Of a DNA stretch of 64,000 nucleotides, positions 47,577-57,785 are shown one piece after another. This DNA is from Alviniconcha marisindica (Eukaryota; Mollusca; Gastropoda; Provannidae). The notes under the pieces were generated by a model. It did no database searches and had not been told where the DNA came from. It worked only from the letters and a program-made list of their open reading frames with translations. Each line of letters opens with the position of its first letter. The first letter of the stretch is position 1. A program made the translations under genes and the position numbers. The stretch spans positions 249,501-313,500 of the forward strand of contig JABMCL010001731.1 in NCBI GenBank assembly GCA_018857735.1, in the 5' to 3' direction.

Positions 47577-48449
47577 TTTTCACCCATGGGCTCTGGCCAT
47601 TGCTGTGCTGTCTCAACCTTTCTTTCTGGTTGTGGGGCTTCATCCACTGGCATGCCTCACAGTGTTCTGCTGTCTGCTTTATGTCTTGGGCCATACCTGG
47701 CCAGTACAACAGCTCTAGTGCTCGTTTCAACATGCTGTCATAGCCAAGATGGGCAGAGTGCAGTCTCTTCTTCATTTCACTTCTCAGAGTGAACGGAATC
47801 AGGATTCTCTCCCCCTTCAGGATGATTCCATCTTGATGACTCAGCGTGTCACAGATGTCAAAGTACAGATGGATGGGTTCTGGGACGTCACTCTTCCTGG
47901 CTGGCCATCCTTTGTCAGTGAATTGAAGGAGTGTCTGTAGAACCGAATCTTTTTGCGTTGCTTCACAGACCTCCTGTGTTGTCTTGTTTGGGACGTCTAG
48001 CAAAGCGTTCATTGCCATCACACAAACATCAATCCCAGGATCAGGAAGAAAAGCACGACTCAGGGTGTCTGCAATGAAGAGTTGGCTGCCATGTACATAC
48101 TGGAAGGTCACGTCGTATCTGTGCAACCTCATCATCAGTGCCTGGATACGGCGGGATGCTTGGCTGAGTGGTTTCTTCAAGATGGTAGCCAGTGGTTTGT
48201 GGTCATTCTGGATATGCAGCTTCTGTCCGTATGTATACTGGTCGAAACGCTCAAGCCCAAACACCAGTGACACTGTCTCCTTCTCAATTTGTGCCCATTT
48301 CTGCTCCGCTTGGGTGAGCGCCCTCGATGCCTGCCACCCTGAAGAATTGCTGCCCCAAGACCGTCTTTGCTGCTGTCTACTTGCAGCACTAGTTCTTTCT
48401 CTGGGTCAAAGTACGCCAGTATAGGAGTGTTGGTGACTTTCCTCTTCAC
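47533..48449 (-). pseudogene. Gypsy-B RNase H and integrase zinc domain
   Basis: Starts TPILAYFDPEKELVLQVDSS (RNase H first Asp), then a frameshift near 48310. A 246-codon frame follows with FDQYTYGQKLHIQNDHKPLA and VHGSQLFIADTLSRAF (RNase H end), then HSAHLGYDSMLKRALELLYW ... HCEACQWMK, the H-x-H...C-x-x-C zinc domain of integrase, ending LFQLDGPRDS at the start of the catalytic core. Confidence 0.85.
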
Positions 48450-48470
48450 AGCATTCAGTGCCTCATCACA

Positions 48471-49253
48471 CTATCGGGACCAGTTCCACACGCTGTCCTT
48501 CTTTGTCAATGTCCTGATTGGTTCCAGATCACTGGCGAGGTTTGGCATGAATCTGGCCAGGTACTGAACCATGCCACAAAGTCTTTGAACTCCGTGGACA
48601 TCAGCTGGTGGTGGCACGTTGAGGATTGCTGCAACCTTCAACCGATCCGGTTGGACTCCTTCTGCTGAAATCCTGTGGCCCATGAAGGAAATCTCATCTT
48701 GATGGATGGCTGCTTTCGCGTTATTCAACTTGATGTTCTTTTCCTTGCATCTGTTCTGGAGGCCACTGAGGTTTTCAGAGTGGTCCTTTTCTGCCTCGGC
48801 TTGAGTGTCTCCATGTCCAACTACAATGATATCATCTGCCACAAAGATGACTCCCTTCAGCCCATCCAATGCCTCGGTGAAACATTTCTCAAAAATCTCA
48901 CTGCTTATTGACAGCCCAAAGGGTAATTGTGCCCAGCAAAACCTGCCAAAGGGTGTGATCATGGTTGTCAGCAAATTCGAATGTTCATCTAAACGTACAT
49001 GCCAGAAAGCTTCTTTCACGTTAAGCTTTGTGAAGACTCTAGTGTTGTGGAGACTGGGCAACACATCATCCAAGGTTGGCATTTTGAAATTGTCATGCAT
49101 CAACACTGCATTCAGTGGCTGGGAGTCAATACAAATTCTCAAGGATCCCTCTGATTCCCTCCGTGTGACAGCCATCTGGCTGATCCATGCTGTTGGTTCT
49201 TCAACTCTGACAAGGATGCCTCTCTCAACCAGTTCATTGACCTGCTGATGCAC
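48471..49253 (-). pseudogene. Gypsy-B reverse transcriptase
   Basis: 261-codon frame: VNELVERGILVRVEEPTAWI, LRICIDSQPLNAVLMHDNF, FTKLNVKEAFWHVRLDE (first catalytic Asp replaced: K-L-N rather than K-L-D), FCWAQLPFGLSISSEIFEKC and VIFVADDIIVVG (DD box kept), then the connection QRLCGMVQYLARFMPNLAS. The D-to-N change in FTKLN would abolish polymerase activity even apart from frame breaks. Confidence 0.88.
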
Positions 49254-49277
49254 TTCTTCTTGAAGAGCAATAGGTAT

Positions 49278-49667
49278 TCAACGGCAGGGGAGGACTCTGG
49301 GATGTGCATCAGGGTTGATCCGTAGTTTAGCTTCACCAAGGTCTCCCAATGACTCCTTGGTGACTGATGCAATGAAAGCGTGCTTGTTGATAGTGACTAG
49401 TTCCAGGGCTTGAATGGTGTTCACTCCCAATAGGCAGGTATAGCCGTTGTCTACCACAGTGAAGTGCACAGCAGCTGATTGTTCATTCTTGGGGTTGACG
49501 ACATCCAGCACTGCTTCACCCAAAGGCCTCATTGTGGAACCATTCCACATGGTCAGTTTCTGCTTTGATGGCAGCAGTTGATGCTTCTTCACAAATTTTG
49601 CACAAATTGTGTTCACATCAGCTGCACTGTCCAGCTGAAAACGCACATCACACTCATTGATGCGCAT
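49278..49667 (-). pseudogene. Gypsy-B aspartic protease
   Basis: 130-codon frame with VRFQLDSAADVNTICAKFV (active site D-S-A in place of the more common D-T/S-G), LTMWNGSTMRPLGEAVLDV and YTCLLGVNTIQALELV, the hydrophobic flap and second lobe. It would cleave Gag-Pol. A stop separates it from the RT frame. Confidence 0.85.
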
Positions 49668-49679
49668 GAGTGCTGCTAC

Positions 49680-50554
49680 TCACCCCACATTGTGTGAAGT
49701 TACTGCCGATAGGAACTGTGGCTCCATGTCACTTTCCTTGTCAACAGCTTCCATAGACACTGCATGCACTTTCCAGCATTTTGATTGGAAGTGATTTCGG
49801 CCATTGCACTTTCTGCACACTTTGCCCCATGCCAGGCAACTTGTCTTTTTGTGCTCATGAGATCTGCCACAAAAGTTACAGTCTTGAACAGAGTTACAGT
49901 CTTGAACAAAGTCTTGTCTTCCCCTCTTATCTGGACTGCTTTCCTCCCGCTTGTCTTGTGAGTGCTGACTTCCCCCAGTCTCCCCTACAGATCTATGACG
50001 ACTTGATGTCACTTTATCGATGTGTGCCCCTACCATTTCTTTTGTCTGTTTGCTGGTAAGTCTATGGCCTTTTGTAGATCCAGCGTCTTCTCACACAGAA
50101 GCAGTTCTTGCACTTTATCTGTCACCGAGAACACTATGTTGTCTCGTAACATCCTGTCTTTCATATCACTGAAGTTGCACAAGTTTGCTTGTGACCTCAA
50201 GTCTGTGAGAAATGAGTCAAAAGGTTCGTGATACGTCATGTTCCAAAATCGATGCATCTCAATGACTTCATTTGATCTCGGACTACAACACTCTGCAAGC
50301 TTGTCTAGAACTTTCTGTGGATCGTCTTTATCTGCATTGTCAGCAAACACAAAATGTTCATACACTTCTTGTACCTGGACACCCGCACAGTGCAGAATGA
50401 TAGCAGTTTGCGTAGCCTTTGGTTTCTCCGATGCCCCTGAAGCTTTCAAGTAGAAGTCAACCTGTCGTTGCCATGAACGAAATGTCTCTGCGAGGTTTGC
50501 ATCTGTCAAGTCTAGCGCCGGAGGTAGACAAAACTAACTCACTGCATCAACCAT
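49680..50554 (-). pseudogene. Gypsy-B gag
   Basis: An ATG at 50554 is followed by an in-frame TAG at the seventh codon, then a 159-codon frame (50509-50030) with LAETFRSWQRQVDFYLKASG, TAIILHCAGVQVQEVYEHF and DLRSQANLCNF. This is the capsid-like fold of Ty3/Gypsy Gag. A frameshift near 50030 leads to a nucleocapsid part with two zinc knuckles (CNFCGRSHEHKKTSC and CRKCNGRNHFQSKC; 49870-49770). A short internal duplication (QDCNSVQDCN) sits before the first knuckle. Confidence 0.85.
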
Positions 50555-50619
50555 TGTCACTGGTGAACGTGGGTTCTACACACTATCTTGCTAGTTTAGT
50601 GCAGTGCACGCTGCCACCA

Positions 50620-50733
50620 TGTTAAGCCATGTCATGCAAAAAGACTAGGCTAATTTCACATTCACGTGTTCATTTACATAATCACAACATACAACTAAAC
50701 TTAAATCAGTACAGGGACTGCTACCCCTCAACA
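50620..50733 (-). repeat. Gypsy-B 5' LTR
   Basis: 114 bp, plus-strand ends TGTTAAGCC...CCTCAACA. I count nine mismatches against the other LTR and no indel. Short LTR, carrying any promoter and polyadenylation signals. Confidence 0.92.
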
Positions 50734-51411
50734 ATTCACAAAATCGGTTCATCCTGTATTGCTAACAGATTAAAGAAGGTACTTCCTTCACTTGTAAATG
50801 AGGACAAAACTAGGTTTATATCAAAGAGATATATGGGAAACAATATTAGACTTATATATTCATGATCTTATTCACTATTTAAATTGTAATAATTTACCTC
50901 AGTTGCTTATTTGCATTGACTTCAAGGTTTTTGTTTTTTACTCAGCTGATTGAATTTTACGATGAAAGTTCTGGAGGCCTTTGGATATAATAAAAGGCCT
51001 TTGGTCCAATAATATGTGGGTGGATTTATACATTTTATAACAAAATTCAATCATTGGTCATTGTTAATAGGCACACTTTACCCTGGTTTTCTATTGAAAG
51101 AGGATGTCATCCAGGGAATCCAATTTTGCCTTATTTGTTTCTGTTATGTGTGGAAATTCTTGGTATTATGATCCAAGAAAATAGACTAATTAAAGGGATT
51201 AATATTAATGACGAACAACATAAGAGTATGCAATTTGCTGATGATACTCAGATGATGTCAGAGAGTGAGGCAATCTCCTTTGAGCAAAGTATTAGTACCA
51301 TATATAAGTTTGGGAGAAAGTCTGGCTTGGCCATGAACTCTGGTAAAACTCAAGCAGTTTGGCTTGGAAGTGAAGGGGGGAGGGGGGGGGTAAATTATTT
51401 GCAAAAATGGT

Positions 51412-52572
51412 TTCATTTATTTATTTCAAATACACAAGATCATTCAACAAGGAACTATTAAGTTTCCAGAATGTATTTCATTTCATTTATTCTTTTCCAA
51501 ATAAACATTTCAAAACAATCATAAAATGGTCTGACCAGTATCCATACTGGATGTCCATTTGCTCAACATACGGAACCATGGATTCCAAAATGAGAAAAAA
51601 ATCTAGACAGCTTTGTTGTAGCAGAGTATATCTCTTACACTCTGTATTTAGATCTCATCATATATCCATGAGGTCCAAGTTTAATATTTTCTACTCTAAA
51701 GGGTTATTAACATGTTTATAATTACAATAATCCATATGCAGATTGAGTACCAAATTCCAATCTCCTGCCATTATAATGAAAATTATACCAGTCATTAACT
51801 GAGTGTGCGCATGCATCAAGTCGTCTGTTGAGGATGACAACTTTCTAAGGGAGGGTTGGGGATGTGTGAACCTAATTATTTTTATTTAATTTGAGAGTTT
51901 TTATGTTTTGGTTTGATAGAGAAAGCATTATTCCAGATAATTTTGGGTTTGCTATTAGTGTATGCAGATTGAGAGAAAGGGGGAGTATGTCTAAGTAGAC
52001 TAAGAGTGTGTATGTGTGTGTGTTTCATGACTTAGAATTATTGAGATTTGTTCTTTGTTGTGCGATCAAACGACAGCTTTAATTTCCCACTGGGATGAAT
52101 AAAGTATATTGCTATTGTTATTATAATGTCTGAAAGGCCCATCATCTTATTATAAAACTCAGGACTATCTCTGTTAGGACCATAAACATAAGTAATAGCA
52201 GGTCTTTCTCCGTAGCTGTGAGAGAGATGAACAGAAAGTTACCACCTGCACCTGCACTTTAAACTCAAAATTATTACTGAACAGTATAGCGACACCCCTA
52301 GACTGTGAACTAATTGATGCAAAATAACAGTTGTATCCACATTCAGAGCAGACATTTTCTAATTTTGGGTCAAAATGAGTCTTGTAAAATGTTGATGTTT
52401 TGGGGGTTTTCTTTTTCTTTTTCTCTCTAAGATAATGAAAAACATCACTTCTTTTGTGGGAGCTACCAAAGCCCTGACAGTTTAGAGATACAATGCTGAT
52501 ACTTTACATTTACTATTCCTATGTTGATTTTATCAGGTTAATTATTGAGTATGTCAATGGACAAGTATTCAG
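51412..52572 (-). repeat. Right arm of the 1.16-kb inverted repeat
   Basis: Mirror copy of 43891-45045. It begins directly after a G-run (51377-51390) and ends with ACAAGTATTCAG. It carries an opposite-oriented copy of the LINE-7 endonuclease start and the T1 fragment. Confidence 0.9.
51780..52128 (+). mobile_element. T1 copy in the right inverted arm
   Basis: Same insertion as 44338-44678 seen in the mirror arm, with the same ATTATAATG target duplication on both sides. It shows that T1 inserted before the inverted duplication. Confidence 0.88.
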
Positions 52573-52755
52573 TGGGAAGCTATTAGACACATCCTCATTT
52601 GAGATCATTTAGAGCTATGAGTATGACGCCATTTGGAAGAATTTTCTTTTTTTTTGGCCGTTGATTTTCATTACACTTTACAGGCTGTAACTGTCTGCAG
52701 GTGTTGCTTCATTATTCAGTGTCAGTGTTTGCACACACATGCATTTACAATTTAT

Positions 52756-52831
52756 GCAATTGTTCTTTGTGGCTGACCATGTGTGTTGCCCCACCCCCCA
52801 ACACACATGGTCAGCCACAAAGAACAATTGC
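52756..52831. repeat. Perfect 33-bp inverted repeat with 10-nt loop
   Basis: Left arm 52756-52788 begins GCAATTGTTCTTTGTGGCTG; right arm 52799-52831 is its exact reverse complement; loop CCCCACCCCC. About 12 more nucleotides outside pair imperfectly. No element recognised around it. Confidence 0.95.
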
Positions 52832-53039
52832 TGTAAGTGTAAAGCTGTCACTAGGAGTCTGTGTTTAAAAAACAAGTGAAAAATTACAAAGCAAACAGAA
52901 AAATAAGATAAAAAATCATATTAGTTTGTACTGAATGCGGCGATTGTACTGTTACTGTTACTTTGTTGACTGACTAATCAACTGCATCACAAGTTTGAGA
53001 ATGACCTCCCAAAACTTGAGATTCCTTGTGACTCCTATT

Positions 53040-53480
53040 CCTAGATAAGAGCAGCAACCTTGGACGAAATACTTATACTAGTGGGCGATTCAGCGAAGCT
53101 GGTTTGCTCGAGTGAATGCGCTTTGTAATCTTTCACGCAAGAAGTCGTGAGAGGTCACAGCGCACTTCTGGGCCGATTTCTGAGTAGGCGTTGCTTCACA
53201 CTGTGTGTAACGGTGGAAGTTGAACCTAGAATCGCGAAGCAGTACAAATGCCAATACTGTTGCAGTTGCGAAAAATACCGTGGAAAGGGGATGGGAAGTG
53301 GGAAAAAAAGTGTCTTTGCGTCTTTTTTTGGCTGACCAGAAGATCGCGAGTTCGTAGAAAAAAATCGTTTGGGGGAATCCTATAGCACGAGCAACAAGTT
53401 ATTGCTTATTGCCAAACACGTTACGACTACGGGCCTCCAAAAATGCCTTTAAAGTTGGCAGTGTAAAATTCGCAAATTCA
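53040..53480. other. CpG-retaining, non-repetitive island in intron 3
   Basis: More CpG (TCGCGAAGC, GATCGCGAGTTCG, CGAGTGAATGCGC) than the AT-rich surroundings, without transposon similarity. Small frames on both strands have no recognised product. Could be a regulatory element or a lost gene's first exon. Confidence 0.35.
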
Positions 53481-53776
53481 CTGTCACTGCCTTCCATTGT
53501 GAAGAAAGTATGCACTGGAAGTAAAAGCAGCCAAGGGACTTAAGCGATGCCGGGCAAAAGTCAAGGGAGTTAACAACCCCGCCTGAATCACCCAATAGTT
53601 AAAGAACAAGAACATCATTTTTTTTTTTTTTTTTAAAGAACTGAAAGGAACCAAAACTCCAATCAAGTCCAAGGAAGACCTTTATGTACCACATGATTGT
53701 GTCTGGCTCCAAATGTGCAGTCAAATTCACTAATCATTGTACTATTTTCTCAATTGGGGACAAGTGGCTGTATTAC

Positions 53777-53992
53777 CTGAGCATTGATGTCAATCAGCTT
53801 CTGATAGAGTGGCAGAGAAGCTTTGAGGTCAGCATCACCAGGACTGGATACACACAGGATGTGTAGCTTGGCAGGAAATGGGAATGGCAATGGAAACTTA
53901 GCATCAGCACCCATGTGCTGGCTGTATGTCTGCAGAGAGTGTTTCAATGAACCCTGGCCCATTCCAGAACTGCCATCTGTCACTAGAATCAC
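53777..53992 (-). CDS. INTS14: INTS14 coding exon 3
   Basis: 216 bp, 72 codons, phase 0 at both ends. The acceptor TTTTTCAG precedes GTGATTCTAGTG; the donor is CAG/GTAATA. The product reads VILVTDGSSGMGQGSLKHSL and later FPLPFPFPAKLHILCV. LVTDG is the third MIDAS motif of the VWA domain, and the FPLPFPFP proline-rich strand is a hallmark of INTS14. The exon finishes the VWA domain with the helix KLIDINAQ. Intron 3, to its left in the window, contains the large inverted repeat and the Gypsy element. Confidence 0.95.
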
Positions 53993-54049
53993 CTGAAAAA
54001 TGACCAAAAAATCTGACACATAATGCTGAATGCAGGCGGTAACAAATGC

Positions 54050-54725
54050 TTCATACAATCGCATTAAACAAGAACAGAAAACCCAAATTTTACCTTCTTC
54101 CATCCAGCTTAATGGTTGTGACACACCTTTGTCCACCTCTGTCCAGAACTTAGGTGTCACTCTTGAGCAAACCTTCTCTTTCCAAAAACATGTATCCAAT
54201 ACATGTCAGGCTTGAATCAGTTCTAATCATCACTATCTCACCCACAATGCTCTCAAAATTCTTATCTGTGCTTTCGTTCTGTCTCATATTGATTACTGTA
54301 ATTCACTTCTCACTGGGTGCCCCAAAAATCTGGTCTGTAAACTTCAAAATAATGCTGCTCGCCTCATCAGTCATTCTGCCAGGTGTGACCACATATTTCT
54401 GATCCTTTGTGCTCTACATCGGCTTCCTGTCAAATCCTGCATTCAGTACAAAATTATTATTCTTACCTATACATCATTGAGCAACCAAGTCTCTCCCTAT
54501 CTATCTGATATCCAGCGCTATGTTCCATCTTGCCAACTCCATTCATCTGCCGATACTCCACTCCTTCATCTTCCATCCGCTCACCTCATCTTCTGGTTGA
54601 TGCACCTTCTTCTATCAAGCACCATTACTCTGGAACAATCTACCCTACTCTCTCTGACACTCTTCTTCCATAGCATCATTTAAATCTGCCCTCAAGACCC
54701 ACCTTTTCTCCTCTGGACTCTAAAT
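54050..54725 (+). pseudogene. Decayed LINE reverse-transcriptase C-terminus
   Basis: With stops, the plus strand gives NLGVTLEQTFSFQKHVSNTC, later LC(S)T-LHRLPVK (tctacatcggcttcctgtc), SNQVSPYLSDIQRYVPS and SFKSALKTHLFSSGL-like text. This is the post-RT tail of CR1/L2/Rex-type LINEs; the run of YLG-type, LHWLP-type and LKTHLF-type boxes is in the right order. It ends about 54960 in TACAAATACTCTTTTTACAT-type tail. Confidence 0.65.
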
Positions 54726-54959
54726 GCTTTGCCTGCATGTGTGCAGTTGTGCGCCATTGGTTTTGTGCACACGCGTGCTCGTGCGTGCCTCAGTGTGTGT
54801 GTGTGTGTGTATGTTGGGTGTGATGAGAAAGATGTTTAATGAAATGTTGTAGTACTAGTAGGGTCCACTGTGCTTAGGTTGCAATTTATTTTGTTAAACT
54901 TACTGCCTTTGTATTGTGTGCTTTGGACTCACATTAGGTGTAAGTGCCTTACAAATACT

Positions 54960-56030
54960 CTTTTTACATTACATTGTGTCATGGGCCTCAAACCAGAATG
55001 ACAAACTTCTTCATAGGACATTATTTTAGTAAGTCCGGAACAGCAGGTCCGGACTCAGAAAAACACACAACCTGGCAGTTTTAGTGGGTCCCGTGGAACC
55101 CTTGTGACATAACTGCATCCCTTTCAGCTCTACTGTGTAAGGGACACACAACTGTGTGTTAATGATAGCCCTGCTGACACCAGCATAGTGCATCATTATT
55201 TTGCAGTTTCTGTACAAATGTCTTCCACGCTTGATTGATTTCTCTTGATCTGGTGTGTGCTCTTTGATGGTGATTATGATTTATGCTCCCTTGTTAATTA
55301 AAAAAATCAATAAAAAAAGAAGAAGCTTTAATTAGGCATGCCATGAAATTTGTACTCATGGGAACACCAGAGTTCAATGACATTTTTTTGTTGCCAAACT
55401 GCCTAACATATATATACATTCACATTGACTCAACTAGAACATGGTCTAATCATACCGAAAGCACAAGAATGATTGCGCAGATACATAAAGAACGGTATTT
55501 ACCACAAGTTTACAATGGTAAAACATAGGTTTCCCAACAAATAATTCATGAGACATTTTTTCCTTCAAACTGCCAAATAAGGAGAGAGAAAACATCTGAA
55601 ACAAGGATGATTGATAGCCTTCTAAAACATGATCCAAACACAAAAATGGTTAAAAAGAATGCTCATTTAATATGACAACATAAAACATCTGCAAAATTTT
55701 AGGGGTAGCTCCTTTTTCAAAGTAACAAAACAACAGATAAATGGTGATTAATGAAAATGTACTTATCTTGTTGTGGTAGTGGTGTACTGAATGCCTTGAG
55801 TGTTTGGAAGAATGTTGGCATCCTTATTGGGTGGGAACCCCACAAAAATAACCACTGTTCATGAGATTATTTGTCAAATAAGGAACATAAATCACAATCA
55901 GTGAGTGCACTAAATCAGGAGAAATCAATGAATCAGTGAGCTGGCTTTTAGTTTACAACACATCAACACACAAAGGGTAAAAAACAACAAAAACTTCCAT
56001 CTCCCCTCGCATCTGTAATGACAGTTTCTG
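54960..56030. other. Stretch without recognisable gene
   Basis: AT-rich intron 2 sequence; nothing I can support. Confidence 0.5.
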
Positions 56031-56039
56031 ATGTCCTAC

Positions 56040-56210
56040 CTGACACGGAACACCAGTGCTCCACTCTTCCTGTACCACTGTGCTGACAGCAGCTAGTGCC
56101 GTTTCTATACAAGTCTTATTGTACAGCTCCACTTTGGTCAGGGCACACTTCAGGGACTCAAAGTCACGTGTGAAAGGCACTGTGTGTTCCCATAGGTAAG
56201 AATAAGAAAC
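56040..56210 (-). CDS. INTS14: INTS14 coding exon 2
   Basis: 171 bp, exactly 57 codons, phase 0 at both ends. The acceptor TTCTTGTTCAG precedes GTTTCTTATTC and the donor is CAG/GTAGGA. The peptide contains VPFTRDFESLKCAL and QEEWSTGVPCQ, matching the human INTS14 VWA segment residue for residue at many places. It forms the central part of the VWA fold, with the Thr of PFTRD in the second MIDAS loop. Introns on both sides hold only repeats. Confidence 0.94.
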
Positions 56211-56219
56211 CTGAACAAG

Positions 56220-56930
56220 AAAAAGCAACAAACATAAAAGCAATTATTCATGATAAATAGACAATGCATTTGGGTCAGGTATACAAGCAGTATGAAAAAA
56301 ATGAAATCTAATTATTCATGAATTACAGCTCTAATTTATTAGTACTCTATAGATTAAACTAATTTAAAGTAATCATGAGTCAAACATCATCTGTATCTAA
56401 AGGCCTCTTTGAATTTTTGATGTGAAGTAAAATACCTGTCCAAAGAATCAGAAGAATCAAACATTAGTATACCAGTAACCTTCATAAGTTTGGTACTGCT
56501 TCTTTCATTGCCTCATGTACAGCAAACATTGGAAGTTAAAGTAACATAAACTGAATCAGTTCTGTCAACAGTTGGGTAAAAGTTTTAATTATATGAAGAA
56601 TTGGACAACCAAAGTACAAAAATCACAACTGGCCTTGGTCATTTTCAAAACAAGCAATCACAATGAGAGTCAACTGAACAAACATGCTTGTTTTTTCCCT
56701 TTTTTGGTTTTTGGTTAGCAATCATAACACTGATTTTTTTTCCTCACAAAGCATGTCACTTGAAGGTAACATCCAACATTTGAAAAATATGATTTTTTCT
56801 CTCTCCATATTATGTAAACATTTCTTACTAACCACTGTTCTCACATGACAGCTAAACTTAAGAATATAAAGCTAAACAGAGGTCAAGATTTCCCACGTGT
56901 AAGCAGGGACAACAATGCTCCAATGATTAC
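56220..56930. other. Stretch without recognisable gene
   Basis: AT-rich intron 1 sequence; nothing I can support. Confidence 0.5.
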
Positions 56931-56935
56931 ATGCT

Positions 56936-57470
56936 GTTGAAGTGAATGCCTTTGGAGTGAATCCTTTGGAGCAGATGCTGCTGAAGCAATTTCCTTTCAA
57001 GCAAACACTTCAGAAGTGAGAGAGATAGTTCCCTTCATGTACATCTCCTGAACACTGGTCATTGTTTGTTTGGGTTAGTAATAGGATTTTAATGTCCTGT
57101 CAACAGCACAGGGTCACCTCAGGATAATCAAACTTGGTTGTAAGCATATTCACATTTCAAAACACTTCTTACATATGGGTCATTCTCCTGAAAATGGATC
57201 AAAATGGTGCAAGCTGCACATACCACCTACCACCTCCCAGATGCTCAACAAGAGCATACAACAAAGTCTAACTCTTAATGAAAAATGTTTGAGAGTTTTC
57301 TGGAAAAAAGTCAGGGGAATGGGCCATTAGCAGAAAAATGACAAGACAGAAAGAGCAAGAGGAATAGGCAGAAGAAAAAGAGAGGAGATAGGAAATGGGA
57401 ATCAAATAACAGCCCTGAGATTCCAGACAGGGGAGACCTCAAACATCCTCAGCCTCCCTTTAGGTTTTTT
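56936..57470 (+). mobile_element. Dispersed repeat R2, copy 2, with terminal repeat
   Basis: Begins TTGAAGTGAATGCCTTTGGA and GAAGCAATTTCCTTTC, the reverse complement of the end of copy 3 at about 62135-62186, so the family has inverted termini. The body (AATAGGATTTTAATGTCCTG; ACAGGGTCACCTCAGGA) follows. The right end is lost at a G-run (57487-57510). Non-coding: a nonautonomous DNA transposon is likely. Confidence 0.6.
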
Positions 57471-57475
57471 TTTGT

Positions 57476-57507
<32 letters not shown>

Positions 57508-57539
57508 GAGAGAAACTGCTGAAGATATCTTTCCAAGGG

Positions 57540-57785
57540 AGGGGGGGTGGATGTGTGTACATAATTTTTATTTGAGAGTTTTTATGTTTTGGCTTGTCAG
57601 ATATAACATTATTCCAGGTAGTTTTGGGTTTGCCAGGTATCAATGCTTTAGTGTACGTTGATTGGGAGACCTGCCTAAGACTGTGTACATGTGTGTTTCA
57701 TGTCTTTGAATTATTGAGATATGCGCAGTTCAATTCTTTATTGTGTGTTATTGTATAAGATTAAATGACAGCTTTAATTTCCCAC
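57540..57785 (+). repeat. T1 tail copy (partial)
   Basis: TTTTTATTTGAGAGTTTTTA ... TGACAGCTTTAATTTCCCAC matches the LINE-6 3' UTR, cut where LINE-5 begins. Confidence 0.8.

Larger units (their letters stand above)
45918..50733 (-). mobile_element. Full-length Ty3/Gypsy element (Gypsy-B), 4,816 bp
   Basis: Bounded by two 114-bp LTRs, with target duplication ATTCG (45913-45917) / ATTCA (50734-50738). Minus-strand order: gag, protease, reverse transcriptase, RNase H, integrase. The 5' LTR is followed by a possible primer-binding site TGGTGGCAGCGTGCACTGC (50619-50601), and a purine stretch (AAGTAAGGGGGA, 46043-46032) precedes the 3' LTR. No env. Gene order and the integrase-tail text (MFGRLTRTRLP) suit the Mag/K02A2.6-like animal lineage of Ty3/Gypsy. 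At least five frame breaks; not autonomous now. Confidence 0.92.
43960..51405 (+). mobile_element. LINE-7: Tx1-like LINE split by the Gypsy element
   Basis: Endonuclease: VSLNCQGFGYQRSDVFHYLR (43975), RGVAILFSNNFEFKV (44160), then after the T1 insert IMAGDWNLVLNLHMDY (44690). RT part: MKNNKSAGTDG-like text at 45690 and ATQKEGLIVCIPKGG at 45820, up to LLDVI at 45916. It resumes at 50734 with HKIGSSCIANRLKKVLPSLV, DKTRFISKRYMGNNIRLIYS, then FSIERGCHPGNPILPYLFLL and QFADDTQMMSES (51235). The FADD box is kept but frames are broken many times. It stops near 51400 at a G-run where the inverted arm starts. Confidence 0.8.

Noticed and set aside
51407..51721. 104-codon open frame found nearly identically at 44736-45077 (minus)
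   Set aside because: Both are the antisense of the LINE-7 endonuclease in the two arms of the inverted repeat, not a conserved gene.
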